A stretch of DNA of 64,000 nucleotides. Origin: Actinoallomurus sp. (GTDB lineage: Bacteria; Actinomycetota; Actinomycetes; Streptosporangiales; Streptosporangiaceae). Of the stretch, positions 7,913 to 15,992 are shown one piece after another. The stretch covers positions 1-64,000 of the forward strand of contig JAOPYG010000009.1 of NCBI GenBank assembly GCA_025964685.1. Reading direction: 5' to 3'. Every line of letters begins with the position of its first letter. The first letter of the stretch is position 1. A model generated the notes under the pieces. That model did no database searches. It was not told the origin of the DNA and worked only from the letters and a program-made list of their open reading frames with translations. The position numbers were made by a program, and so were the translations under genes.

Positions 7913-9390
7913 CGTGGCGTCCCCCTCTGCGTTCGCGCCGCCCGCGTGCGTGCGTGGGCGGCCGTCGGTGCGGGCAGCCAGCCGCGCCGCTCCAGCTCAC
8001 CTACCAGCCGCAGGTAGGCCTCATCGAACCGGCCGGACCCGGGCCCTGGGTCAATCGTCTCGCGGACCGCGACCATCGCCGCGGCGACCTCCGCGACCCG
8101 GCGGCCGGGTGAGGCGGCCAGGACGGCGGCGCCGAGCGCGGCCTCGGGATGGGCCGGCAGGATCACCGGCCGCCCGAGCACGTCGGCGCGGAGCCGGCAC
8201 CAGTACGCGCTGCGGGCCGCGCCGCCGGTGAGGGTCAGGTCACCGCCGGTCGGCGCGCCCAGCAGGTCGAGGTGGTCGAAGCAGAGCCGTTCGAGGTACG
8301 CGACGCCCTGCAGGATCGCGGCGTAGTCGTCGGTCTCGTCGCCGGTGCCGCCGAGCAGGAAGCCGCGCGCGTCCGGCGCGGCGAACGGGAACCGCTCGCC
8401 CGGCGAGACCAGCGGGTACGCGAGGGCGCGCGCGGGTTCGTGCCGGGCGGCCAGGCGGTCCAGTTCGCGCAGGTCACGACCGGGGAAGTCGCGGGAGATG
8501 GCGCCGGCTCCGGTGCTCGACGCGCCGCCGGGCAGCCACTCGCCGTCCGGCGCGCGGTGAGAGTACACCGCGCCGTAAGGGTCGTGCACGAGCTCACTGG
8601 TGACGCCCTTGAGCACGAGCGTGGTACCGAGCACGGAGTTCCAGGAACCCGCGGTCAACCGGCCGGCGCCGAGCTGCGCGGCGCAGCCGTCGGTCATGCC
8701 GGCGACGATCGGCGTGCCCTCGGGGATGCCGGTGACCTCGGCCGCGGCCGCGCAGACGGCACCGAGCGGGGTGCCGGAGCGTACGAGCGGCGGGAGCACC
8801 TCGGCGGGTACGCCGAGCGCGTCGAGGACGTCGGCCGGCCAGCGTTCGTCGATCAGGTGGGCGCCGGTCTTCAGCGCGTTGCTCAGATCGGCGGGCACCG
8901 GATGCCCGGCCAGTCGCCGGTTGACGAAGTCGGCCTGGTGAGCGAGGTAAGCCGGTCCGCGGTGGCGCTCCAGCAGCCAGAGCAGCTTCGGCAGCGCCCA
9001 GGCCGGCTGCATCCGCCGGTAGCCGAGCTCCTGCCAGAGCTCCGCGCCGGCCTCGTTGACCCGCTCGGCCTCCGCGGCCGCGCGCGTGTCGTCGTACATC
9101 AGGCCCGGCGTGAGCGGGGTCCCGTCGCGGTCGGTGAGCAGGATCGTGCCGGACGTGCCGTCCACGGCGACGGCTCGCACGGCGCCGGGCCGCACGCCGT
9201 CGAGCGCACGCCCGCAGGCCGTGGCGACCGCCCGCCACCAGTCCTCGGGGTCCTGCTCGTGCCGGCCCTCCTCGCGCCGGCCGGTCAGGGCGTGCGCGCC
9301 GGAGCCGGCGATCTCACCGGTGGCCGTCACGGCGAGCGCGCGGACGCTCTGCGTGCCCAGGTCGATGCCGAGCCAGACGGCCTCGGTCAT
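7909..9390 (-). CDS. FGGY-family carbohydrate kinase (first of a tandem pair)
   Basis: The 493-residue protein starts with LGIDLGTQSVRALAV, the phosphate-1 motif of the FGGY kinases. It ends with GGAARSAYWCRLRADVLGRPV and the ALGAAVLA helix of the C-terminal ATPase lobe. It should phosphorylate a pentose, pentulose or alditol taken up by the adjacent transporter; the sugar cannot be read from the sequence. The ATG at 9390 overlaps the stop of the second kinase gene (ATGA). The frame stays open further upstream inside that gene but has no start signal there. Confidence 0.88.
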   Translation of the reverse strand: MTEAVWLGIDLGTQSVRALAVTATGEIAGSGAHALTGRREEGRHEQDPEDWWRAVATACGRALDGVRPGAVRAVAVDGTSGTILLTDRDGTPLTPGLMYDDTRAAAEAERVNEAGAELWQELGYRRMQPAWALPKLLWLLERHRGPAYLAHQADFVNRRLAGHPVPADLSNALKTGAHLIDERWPADVLDALGVPAEVLPPLVRSGTPLGAVCAAAAEVTGIPEGTPIVAGMTDGCAAQLGAGRLTAGSWNSVLGTTLVLKGVTSELVHDPYGAVYSHRAPDGEWLPGGASSTGAGAISRDFPGRDLRELDRLAARHEPARALAYPLVSPGERFPFAAPDARGFLLGGTGDETDDYAAILQGVAYLERLCFDHLDLLGAPTGGDLTLTGGAARSAYWCRLRADVLGRPVILPAHPEAALGAAVLAASPGRRVAEVAAAMVAVRETIDPGPGSGRFDEAYLRLVGELERRGWLPAPTAAHARTRAARTQRGTPR

Positions 9391-10874
9391 ACGTCGCCCC
9401 GGAGAGTGGCGAGCGTCGGCCAGGCCGCCGCGGTGGCGTTCCGCACGGTGAGGAACGCCTCGTACGCGCCGGCGTACCGCGCGACGCGTGCGGGGTCGGG
9501 ATCGAAGACGTCGCCGGGCCTGATGTAGGCGTCGGCGGCCTCGCGTTCGCTCGCCGCCCGGCCGGTGGCCACCGCCGCGACCAGGAACGCGCCGCGGGCG
9601 CCGGCCTCGGCGTCCGCCGTGCGCACGACGGGGACGCCGGTGACGTCGGCGAGCATCCGCAGCCAGCTCGGGCTGGCCGAGCCTCCGCCGCTGACCCGCA
9701 GCTCGACCGGCCGCGCCCCTGAGGCGGCCATGCAGTCGCGGATCACCAGGCAGAGGCCCTCGAGCACGGCGCGGGCGAGGTGCTCGCGGTCGTGGTCGAT
9801 GGACAGCCCGAGGAACGACCCGCGCGCCCGCGAGTCGAGGAACGGCGCCCGCTCCCCCGCCGGCGACAGGTACGGCAGGAACACCAGGCCGTCCGCGCCC
9901 GGCGGGCAGCGGTCGGCCAGCGCGGACAGGGCGGCCGGGTCGTCGCCGAGGCCCAGCATCCGGCAGGCCCAGTCGATCACCTGGCCGCCGGCCAGCGTCG
10001 GGAACGCCCGCAGGTACCGCCCGCGGAGCGCCACGGTGAGCCCGGACGGGTCGCCGTCGAGCTGCGGCTCCTCCAGCACGATCTCGGTGCACAGCGTGGT
10101 GCCCAGGATGGTGCACGCCTGGCCGGGATCGATCGCGCCGACGCCGATCGCGGTGGAGGCCACGTCGTACGGCGCGAGCACCACGGGCGTGCCCTCGGCC
10201 AGCCCCAGCTCGCGTGCGGCGGAGGCGGTCAGCGGCGCGGCCCGCCGGTCGTCGCCGCGCAGGTCGGGCAGCAGTGGGCGGGCCCATTCCATGCCGTACA
10301 TGCCGAACAGCTCATCGGAGTAGCGGCGTTCGCGGATGTCCATGAAGGGCGCCGAGCCGTCCGACTCGTCGGCGGCCGGCCGGCCGGTGAGGCGCGCGAA
10401 GATCCAGCCACCGCAGGTCAGCGAGGCGGCGGAACGCGCCAGCCGGTCCGGGTCATGCTCGCGCAGCCAGCTCAGGATCGCGTTGGGCAGGCCGGCGAAG
10501 GTCAGCGAGCCGTTGAGCCGGAACGCCCGGTCCAGGACGCCGTCGCGGGACCATCGCTCGACGATCGACGCCGCCCGTCCGTCGTTCCACAGGATGGCCG
10601 GGCCGGTCGGCTCGCCCGCCGCGTCCACCAGCCAGCTCCCGTCGCCCTGCGCGGTCAGCGCCAGGTGGCTCACCGGTGCGTCGAGGCGTTCGAGCACGCG
10701 CCGCACACCGGCCGCGACGGCCTGCCAGACCTCGGTCAGGTCCTGCTCGGCGTGGCCGGGCGCCGGGCGGCGCACGGTGGTGTTCCGGCGTTCGACCACG
10801 AGCTCGGCGCCGTCATCGCCGTACCCCACCGCTTTGATCATCGTGGTACCCGCGTCCACGCAGATGACCGCCAT
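9387..10874 (-). CDS. FGGY-family carbohydrate kinase (second of a tandem pair)
   Basis: The 495-residue kinase has the N-terminal CVDAGTTMIKAVGYGDDG phosphate loop and the C-terminal VSGGGSASPSWLRMLADVTGVPV motif. It is clearly diverged from the neighbouring FGGY kinase and recalls erythritol or xylulose-type kinases in overall pattern. Two kinases in one operon suggest either two related substrates or sequential phosphorylation of different intermediates. It lies 21 bases downstream of the permease gene, with a purine-rich GGGAAGGAA leader before its ATG. Confidence 0.87.
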   Translation of the reverse strand: MAVICVDAGTTMIKAVGYGDDGAELVVERRNTTVRRPAPGHAEQDLTEVWQAVAAGVRRVLERLDAPVSHLALTAQGDGSWLVDAAGEPTGPAILWNDGRAASIVERWSRDGVLDRAFRLNGSLTFAGLPNAILSWLREHDPDRLARSAASLTCGGWIFARLTGRPAADESDGSAPFMDIRERRYSDELFGMYGMEWARPLLPDLRGDDRRAAPLTASAARELGLAEGTPVVLAPYDVASTAIGVGAIDPGQACTILGTTLCTEIVLEEPQLDGDPSGLTVALRGRYLRAFPTLAGGQVIDWACRMLGLGDDPAALSALADRCPPGADGLVFLPYLSPAGERAPFLDSRARGSFLGLSIDHDREHLARAVLEGLCLVIRDCMAASGARPVELRVSGGGSASPSWLRMLADVTGVPVVRTADAEAGARGAFLVAAVATGRAASEREAADAYIRPGDVFDPDPARVARYAGAYEAFLTVRNATAAAWPTLATLRGDV

Positions 10875-10895
10875 GGCTGTTTCCTTCCCCTCGTC

Positions 10896-12131
10896 TCATG
10901 CCCGGCCGTGGGAGGCGCGTGACCGCCGGGCCACCGCGTCGAGTGCCACCGCGAGCAGCAGCACCGCTCCGGTGACCATGTAGCGGTAGGAGGAGTCGAG
11001 GTTCAGCAGGGTGAGCCCGCTGGAGATCGACTGGATGACGACGATGCCGAACAGTGCGGCGAACGCGCTGCCGCGCCCGCCGAACAGGCTGGTGCCGCCG
11101 ATCACCACGGCGGCGATCGCGTTGAGGTTGACGTCGCCGCCGCCGCTGCTCTGGTTGGCCGCGGCCAGCCGGGCGGCGGCGAGCACTCCGCCGATCGCGG
11201 CGAGCGTGGTGCACAGCACGAACGCGGAGGTGTAGACCGCCTTCACGTTGATGCCCGCCCGGCGGGCCGCCTCGACGTTGCCGCCCACCGCGTAGACCGA
11301 CTTGCCGAACTTCGTGCGCGTCAGCACGTAGTGCGTCACCAGGACGAGCCCGAGGAACAGCACGAACATCCAGCCGACGCCGCGCGTGCGGCCCAGGTAC
11401 CAGACGGCCAGCCCGAGCCCGGCCAGCAGCGCGACGCTGCGCAGGAGCAGGCCGCGTGTCGAGGCCGCCGGCAGAGAGGCGCGGCGGCGCTCCCCGGCGC
11501 GCAGGTAACCGGTGACGAACAGCCCGGCCGCCGCGATCACGGCCAGCGCGTACGACAGCCCGGCGGGCATGAAGTCGAGCTGGGCGAAGGTGACCAGCCC
11601 GGAGTCGTACGGCAGGTTGATCGAGCCCGCGGCGCCGAGCACCCAGAGTTGCAGGCCGAGAAAGCCGAGCAGGCCGGCGAGCGTGATGACGAAGCTGGGC
11701 ACGCCGAGCCGGTTGAACACCTGGGCGTACAGCCAGCCGATCACCGCGGCGGTGACCACGGCGGCGGGTACGGCCAGCCAGGGCGACATGCCGTGGCCGA
11801 CGAAGAGGATGGCGGTGACCGCCGCGGCCATCCCGCTCAGCGAGCCGACCGACAGGTCGATCTGCCCCACCAGGAGCATGAACCCGACGCCGAGCGCGAT
11901 GACGCCGACCGGCACGCACTCCAGCGTGAGGTTGACCAGGTTGGTGCTGGACAGGAAGACGGGGTTGAGGATCTGCATGACCGTCCAGATCACCACCAGG
12001 CCGACCACGACCGGCAGGACGCCGAGGTCGCCGCCGCGGAAACGGCCGGCCAGGGCGCGCAGCCCGCCGGAGCCCTCCGGTACGTGGTTCTCGTGCTGGG
12101 TAGGTGGGGGCGCGGTGCCGAGGTCACTCAT
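10896..12131 (-). CDS. CUT2-type sugar ABC transporter permease
   Basis: The 411-residue membrane protein has about ten hydrophobic segments. It carries the VGQIDLSVGSLSGMAAAV motif, which marks RbsC/FrcC-like permeases (BPD_transp_2), and the AVVIGGTSLFGGRGS loop near the C-terminus. An unusually long loop of basic residues near 210-225 separates the two halves. It forms the channel for the sugar delivered by the binding protein encoded at 13012. Its GTG or ATG start region overlaps the end of the ATPase gene by eight bases. Confidence 0.9.
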   Translation of the reverse strand: MSDLGTAPPPTQHENHVPEGSGGLRALAGRFRGGDLGVLPVVVGLVVIWTVMQILNPVFLSSTNLVNLTLECVPVGVIALGVGFMLLVGQIDLSVGSLSGMAAAVTAILFVGHGMSPWLAVPAAVVTAAVIGWLYAQVFNRLGVPSFVITLAGLLGFLGLQLWVLGAAGSINLPYDSGLVTFAQLDFMPAGLSYALAVIAAAGLFVTGYLRAGERRRASLPAASTRGLLLRSVALLAGLGLAVWYLGRTRGVGWMFVLFLGLVLVTHYVLTRTKFGKSVYAVGGNVEAARRAGINVKAVYTSAFVLCTTLAAIGGVLAAARLAAANQSSGGGDVNLNAIAAVVIGGTSLFGGRGSAFAALFGIVVIQSISSGLTLLNLDSSYRYMVTGAVLLLAVALDAVARRSRASHGRA

Positions 12132-12942
12132 CGTCGGGTCCCTCCTTCGTGGCCGCGGTGGTGCGGCGGGCGCGCCTGGCGCGCCGGGTCACCGCGTTGT
12201 CGGCGGCGCCGGTGATGGCCGTGACGATCTGCTCCGAGGAGGTCTCGAGCGGGTCGAAGACCCCGTTGTTGCGGCCGAGGCGCAGCACGGCCACCGTGTC
12301 GGCGACCGCGAGCACGTCCGCCATGTTGTGGCTGATCATGATCACTCCGTGGCCGCGCTCGCGCAGGCGGTCGATCAGGTTGAGCACCTCGGCGGTCTGC
12401 GCCACGCCCAGCGCCGCGGTGGGCTCGTCGAGGATGACGACCTTCGGGTCACCGAGCAGGGAACGCGCGATCGCGACGGTCTGCCGCTGGCCGCCCGACA
12501 GCGCGGCGACCGGGATGCGCACCGTCGGGATCTTGGCCGAGAGCTGGTCGAGCAGCTCTCGGGAACGCACCTCCATGGCCACGTCGTTGAGCCGCAACGC
12601 GCGCAGCTCCCGGCCGAGGAAGAGGTTCTCGATCACGTTGAGGTTCTCGCAGAGCGCGAGGTCCTGGAAGACGGTGGCGATGCCGAGCTGCTGCGCCGCG
12701 GCCGGACTCGCGATGGTCACCGTCCTGGACTCGAACGTGATGGTTCCCGCGTCGGGCGGATAGACGCCGGACAGCACCTTGACCAGGGTGGACTTGCCGG
12801 CGCCGTTGTCACCTACGACGGCGACGACCTCGCCGGCCGCGACGTCGAGATTCACGTCGGTGAGCGCGGCGACGGCGCCGAAGGTCTTGCTGATACCCCG
12901 CAGTGACAGCAGCGTGGCCGGCTGGGAGGGCGATGGGGACAT
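12124..12942 (-). CDS. sugar ABC transporter ATP-binding protein (single ABC domain)
   Basis: The 272-residue protein has Walker A (GDNGAGKSTLVK), the signature LSGGQRQTVAIARSL, Walker B (VVILDEPTAALG) and the switch His in MISHN. Only one ABC module is present, as in FrcA-type systems and unlike the doubled RbsA/MglA, so it should act as a homodimer. It overlaps the permease gene by eight bases and follows the binding-protein gene by 69 bases. A basic Arg/Ala-rich tail (about 250-265) is unusual but not diagnostic. Confidence 0.91.
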   Translation of the reverse strand: MSPSPSQPATLLSLRGISKTFGAVAALTDVNLDVAAGEVVAVVGDNGAGKSTLVKVLSGVYPPDAGTITFESRTVTIASPAAAQQLGIATVFQDLALCENLNVIENLFLGRELRALRLNDVAMEVRSRELLDQLSAKIPTVRIPVAALSGGQRQTVAIARSLLGDPKVVILDEPTAALGVAQTAEVLNLIDRLRERGHGVIMISHNMADVLAVADTVAVLRLGRNNGVFDPLETSSEQIVTAITGAADNAVTRRARRARRTTAATKEGPDDE

Positions 12943-13011
12943 GACGATCCTTCGTGGATACGGCCTTCTGGGTGGAGCCGCCGGCTCTTGGGGCCAGGGC
13001 CGGCGGAGCCG

Positions 13012-14085
13012 CTACTTGATGCCGAGCTTCGCGCAGGCCGCGGCGTACGTCTGGGTGCAGACGTCGGCGACCTTGAGGGCGCCGCCGGGACCGAGCAGCA
13101 CCGTGCCGATGTTCTGCTGGGTGACCACGGTCGGGGTGAAAAGCTGCGACGGCGTGTTGAACAGCGTGGTCTGCCCCGCGGGCGGCTTGTTCCGCAGGAA
13201 CTGGTCCGTAACGGTCGCCGCCGCCTCCGCGACGATCTTGATCGGCTTGGAGATGGTGTTGTACTGGTCACCGGCGATGATCCGCTGCGCCGCGGCGAGC
13301 TCGGCGTCGTTTCCGGTCACCGGTGGCACGGGGTTGGTGCCGGCCGCTTTGAACGCCGCGATCGCGCCGCCGCCGGTGCCGTCGTTGGCGGCGACCACTC
13401 CGGCGATCTGACCGCCGAACTTGCTGATCTGCCCGCTCACCCAGTCCTGTGCCTTGGCCGGCTCCCAGCCGGGGGTGTCGTACTCGGCGAGCAGCTTGAG
13501 CCCGCTGGTGTCGACGGAGCTGTGGATGCCCTTCTTGATGAGGCCGGCCGCGGCGTCCGTCGGCGAGCCGTTGACCTCCAGGATGCCGCCCTTGGCCTTC
13601 TTCTCCTTGAGGTGGTCGACGAGCGACTGGGCGATCAGCGCGCCGATCTTCTGGTTGTCGAACGAGATGTAGTAGTCGGCCTTGGTCGCCGGGATCGGCC
13701 GGTCGTAGGCGATCACCGCCACCTTCTGCGACTGCGCGTTGCGCACGATCGATGCGGCCGCCGCGGAGTCCACCGGGTCGATGACGATGGCCTTGACGCC
13801 CTGGGCCAGCACGGAGCTGGCCTGCTGCTGCTGCTTCGCGGCGTCGGCACCGGCGTTCTGGTAGAGCACCGTGCATCCCGGGCAGAGCTGCTTCATCTTG
13901 GCCTTGAACAGCGGCGCGTCGTACAGCTCGTAGCGGGTCGAGGCGATGTCCGGCATCAGGAAAGCGATCTTGGCGTTCTCGGCGCCGCCGGTGCCACCTG
14001 AGCCACCGGACGAGCAGGCCGTGAGCGCGGTGAGGGCGACCAGGGCGGCCGCGGCGGCGGCCGTTCTGGGCAGGTGCTTCTTCAC
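13012..14085 (-). CDS. sugar-binding lipoprotein of the CUT2 ABC transporter
   Basis: A GTG at 14085 with GGAGGA just upstream starts a 357-residue protein. It has a lysine-containing signal peptide and a lipobox LTAC, so it is anchored to the outer face of the membrane by lipid. The rest is a periplasmic-binding type 1 fold (Peripla_BP_4) with IAFLMPDIASTRYELYD at the first strand and the AQGVKAIVIDPVDSAAAAS segment. It is the first gene of the operon and sets the substrate. An upstream in-frame ATG at 14184 would bury the signal peptide and is rejected. Confidence 0.9.
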   Translation of the reverse strand: MKKHLPRTAAAAAALVALTALTACSSGGSGGTGGAENAKIAFLMPDIASTRYELYDAPLFKAKMKQLCPGCTVLYQNAGADAAKQQQQASSVLAQGVKAIVIDPVDSAAAASIVRNAQSQKVAVIAYDRPIPATKADYYISFDNQKIGALIAQSLVDHLKEKKAKGGILEVNGSPTDAAAGLIKKGIHSSVDTSGLKLLAEYDTPGWEPAKAQDWVSGQISKFGGQIAGVVAANDGTGGGAIAAFKAAGTNPVPPVTGNDAELAAAQRIIAGDQYNTISKPIKIVAEAAATVTDQFLRNKPPAGQTTLFNTPSQLFTPTVVTQQNIGTVLLGPGGALKVADVCTQTYAAACAKLGIK

Positions 14086-14175
14086 GTTGTCCTCCAGTGA
14101 AGGGGGGGCGAGGAGGCAGGGCGGCCATCGGGTCACCGCCTGACGTGAAGAACAGAACACCCAGAGCCCGAAGCG

Positions 14176-14226
14176 TGTCAACAATTTGCGCGCATTTAAC
14201 AGGAGATCGCGTTAACTCGTGTTAAG
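14176..14226. promoter_or_regulatory. sugar-operon promoter and candidate DeoR-family operator
   Basis: For the minus-strand operon a perfect TTGACA -35 box lies at 14176-14181. Just upstream of it are three TTAAC/GTTAA elements. TTTAAC (14195-14200) and GTTAAC (14211-14216) form an inverted repeat with ten bases between, and GTTAAG (14221-14226) repeats the second arm in direct orientation. The DeoR-type gene is divergent at 14356, so this shared region is the natural operator. The binding itself is inference. Confidence 0.5.
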
Positions 14227-14355
14227 AAGCGTCGCCCCTCAACAGCGCACCACCAGGGCGCACACCGCTCCAACTGGGCTGTTACCGCATCAACCGGTGT
14301 ATGTTACTTTCCACGCCAACATCACATCGAGGCGCACACGGGGGAAGGAGCCCAG

Positions 14356-15174
14356 GTGGCAGAGGACGCGACGGCGCCGGCCGCGAGCGACGGCGCGGGC
14401 TCGCGGGACCGCCGGGAGAAGATCCGCCAGCGCGTGGCGGAGGACGGGTTCGTCCAGATCAAAGCCCTCGCCGAGACGCACGACGTGAGCGTGATGACCA
14501 TCCACCGCGATCTCGACGTCCTGCAGAGCAAGGGCTGGCTGCGCAAGATCCGCGGCGGGGCCACCGCACAGCCGTCCGCGATCTACCACGGCGACGTACG
14601 CCACCGCCTCCAGTCGATGGCCGACGCGAAGCGGCAGCTCGCCGACACCGCCGTCGGTCTCGTCTCCCCCGGCGCATCGATCATGATCGACGAGAGCACC
14701 ACCGGCCTGTCGGTCGCCGAGCTGCTGCCTGCGCACGGCCCGCTCACCGTGATCACGAACTTCCTGGCCGCGGTCAACCTGCTGGCCGGCAAGCCCGGCA
14801 TCGACCTCATCACGCTCGGCGGCGCGTACTACCCGGCCTACGACGCCTTCCTCGGTCTGCGCACCTGCGAGGCCATCCGGTCACTCCACGCCGACGTGCT
14901 CTTCATGTCCACGACCGCGATCACCAACGGCCACTGCTATCACCAGTCGCAGGAGACGGTCGCGGTCAAGCGGGCGCTGATGGACTCCGCCGACCGGCGC
15001 GTGCTGCTGGTGGACCACAGCAAGTTCGCCAAGAACGGCCTGCACCAGCTCGCCCCGCTGACCGCCTTCGACCTGGTCGTCGTGGACGCGGGCACCCCGG
15101 AGGACGAGCTGGCGGCCCTGCGTACGCGCGGCGTCCCTCTGTACGTCGCCGGCTCGGACGCGCCTCTGCCCTAG
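14356..15174 (+). CDS. DeoR/GlpR-family transcriptional regulator of the sugar operon
   Basis: A GTG at 14356 with GGAAGGAG upstream starts a 272-residue regulator. An N-terminal winged helix (about 20-75, IKALAETHDVSVMTIHRDLDVLQ with the recognition helix VMTIHRDL) is followed by the DeoR sugar-phosphate sensor domain. The sensor has DESTTGLSVAELL, VITNFLAAVNLL and the DHSKFAKNGL segment. Such proteins usually repress and are released by a phosphorylated intermediate. The divergent position relative to the transport and kinase operon makes that operon the likely target. Its stop overlaps the end of the convergent LOR gene by four bases. Confidence 0.9.
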   Translation: MAEDATAPAASDGAGSRDRREKIRQRVAEDGFVQIKALAETHDVSVMTIHRDLDVLQSKGWLRKIRGGATAQPSAIYHGDVRHRLQSMADAKRQLADTAVGLVSPGASIMIDESTTGLSVAELLPAHGPLTVITNFLAAVNLLAGKPGIDLITLGGAYYPAYDAFLGLRTCEAIRSLHADVLFMSTTAITNGHCYHQSQETVAVKRALMDSADRRVLLVDHSKFAKNGLHQLAPLTAFDLVVVDAGTPEDELAALRTRGVPLYVAGSDAPLP

Positions 15175-15677
15175 TCGTCGTCCTTGTCGTCGTCCTTGTC
15201 CTTGTCCTTCTCGGCGAGCTCCTCGACCGCGACCGCCACGCTGATGACCAGCGGGACGTCGGGGTGGTCGATCTCGATGCCGTAGCTCTCCCGGATGCGG
15301 AACCACTTGCGAGAGGTCCGCGCGACCACACCCTCCTCGCTCTCGATCTCGTAGTTCTTCTCGATGATGTCGCCGGTCGCCGTCCACTCCTGCCCGTCGG
15401 CGAGCTCGATCGTCATCCGGTGACGGAGCGGGCTGATCAGCTTCTTGCGAACCTTGGCCACCGCGTCACCGTCGCGCGCGACGACCATCGTGTCGCGGAC
15501 ACTGATCATCTTCTTCTTGATGACGGTGAGGACCTCGCCTCCGGCGTCCTTGAGCTCGAAGGTCTGCCGCAGCCGCAACGCCTTCCCGTCGACCAGGAAG
15601 GCGCGCTGCCCCGTCTCGTCCTCGATCCAGTAGTCCTCGCCGATAGCGAACATGCGTTCGCGCATCATGAATTTCAT
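15171..15677 (-). CDS. LURP-one-related (LOR/Tubby-like) protein with acidic tail
   Basis: The 168-residue protein matches the LOR fold (DUF567): it begins MKFMMRERMFAIGEDYWIEDE and alternates short beta strands (LRLRQTFELKD, VLTVIKKKMIS, MVVARDG) around a central helix near the C-terminus. The family may bind membranes or lipids; its bacterial role is unknown. The end is a highly charged tail of alternating Lys/Asp residues encoded by a repetitive GTC/CTT stretch (15174-15215). It overlaps the DeoR gene tail to tail. Confidence 0.85.
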   Translation of the reverse strand: MKFMMRERMFAIGEDYWIEDETGQRAFLVDGKALRLRQTFELKDAGGEVLTVIKKKMISVRDTMVVARDGDAVAKVRKKLISPLRHRMTIELADGQEWTATGDIIEKNYEIESEEGVVARTSRKWFRIRESYGIEIDHPDVPLVISVAVAVEELAEKDKDKDDDKDDD

Positions 15678-15887
15678 GCCGTCTCCTCGATCCGCTCATC
15701 GCCGACGAGACCAGGATGGCAGCAAAAGCAGGCGCCGCTTTTGAGCGTCACCGGGAGTGAGGATTCGGTAACACCCTTTTTGTCCGGATGACACTGATCG
15801 GTAATGGCCGCTCGCTGAAGTAGGGGTCACTCGCACCCGACGGCGAGGTGGCAGCGGCGACCTCGGCGTCCTCGTCAGGAGGACCTC
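15678..15887. promoter_or_regulatory. divergent intergenic region upstream of the Nit1C-type operon
   Basis: Between the LOR gene and the leader ORF lies an AT-richer patch (about 15765-15810) with a T-run and GGTAAC/GGTAAT elements 33 bases apart. It is the only plausible promoter region for the long operon to the right. I cannot assign a nitrogen-regulator (GlnR-type) site with confidence. Confidence 0.3.
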
Positions 15888-15992
15888 ATGCCTGAGCCGT
15901 ACTCTCCCACGCGCGAGCCGGGCGGTGAAAGCCGGCGCGGCCGCTCCCCCGCCACCGCGGCCCCACGCCGCGGGAACGGAGCCCAGCGGTGA
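15888..15992 (+). CDS. 34-residue leader ORF coupled to the flavin oxidoreductase gene
   Basis: An ATG at 15888 follows a strong AGGAGG ribosome-binding site at ideal distance. The frame runs 34 codons and its TGA overlaps the GTG start of the next gene (GTGA). The peptide is Arg/Pro/Ser-rich with no recognisable motif. The downstream GTG has no good ribosome-binding site of its own, so this ORF may exist to deliver ribosomes to it. A simple alternative is that translation of the oxidoreductase starts elsewhere and the ORF is fortuitous. Confidence 0.45.
   Translation: MPEPYSPTREPGGESRRGRSPATAAPRRGNGAQR

Noticed and set aside
15678-15887. GlnR-type nitrogen regulatory site upstream of the Nit1C-type operon
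   Set aside because: GGTAAC-like elements occur, but spacing and flanks do not match a convincing site by eye.
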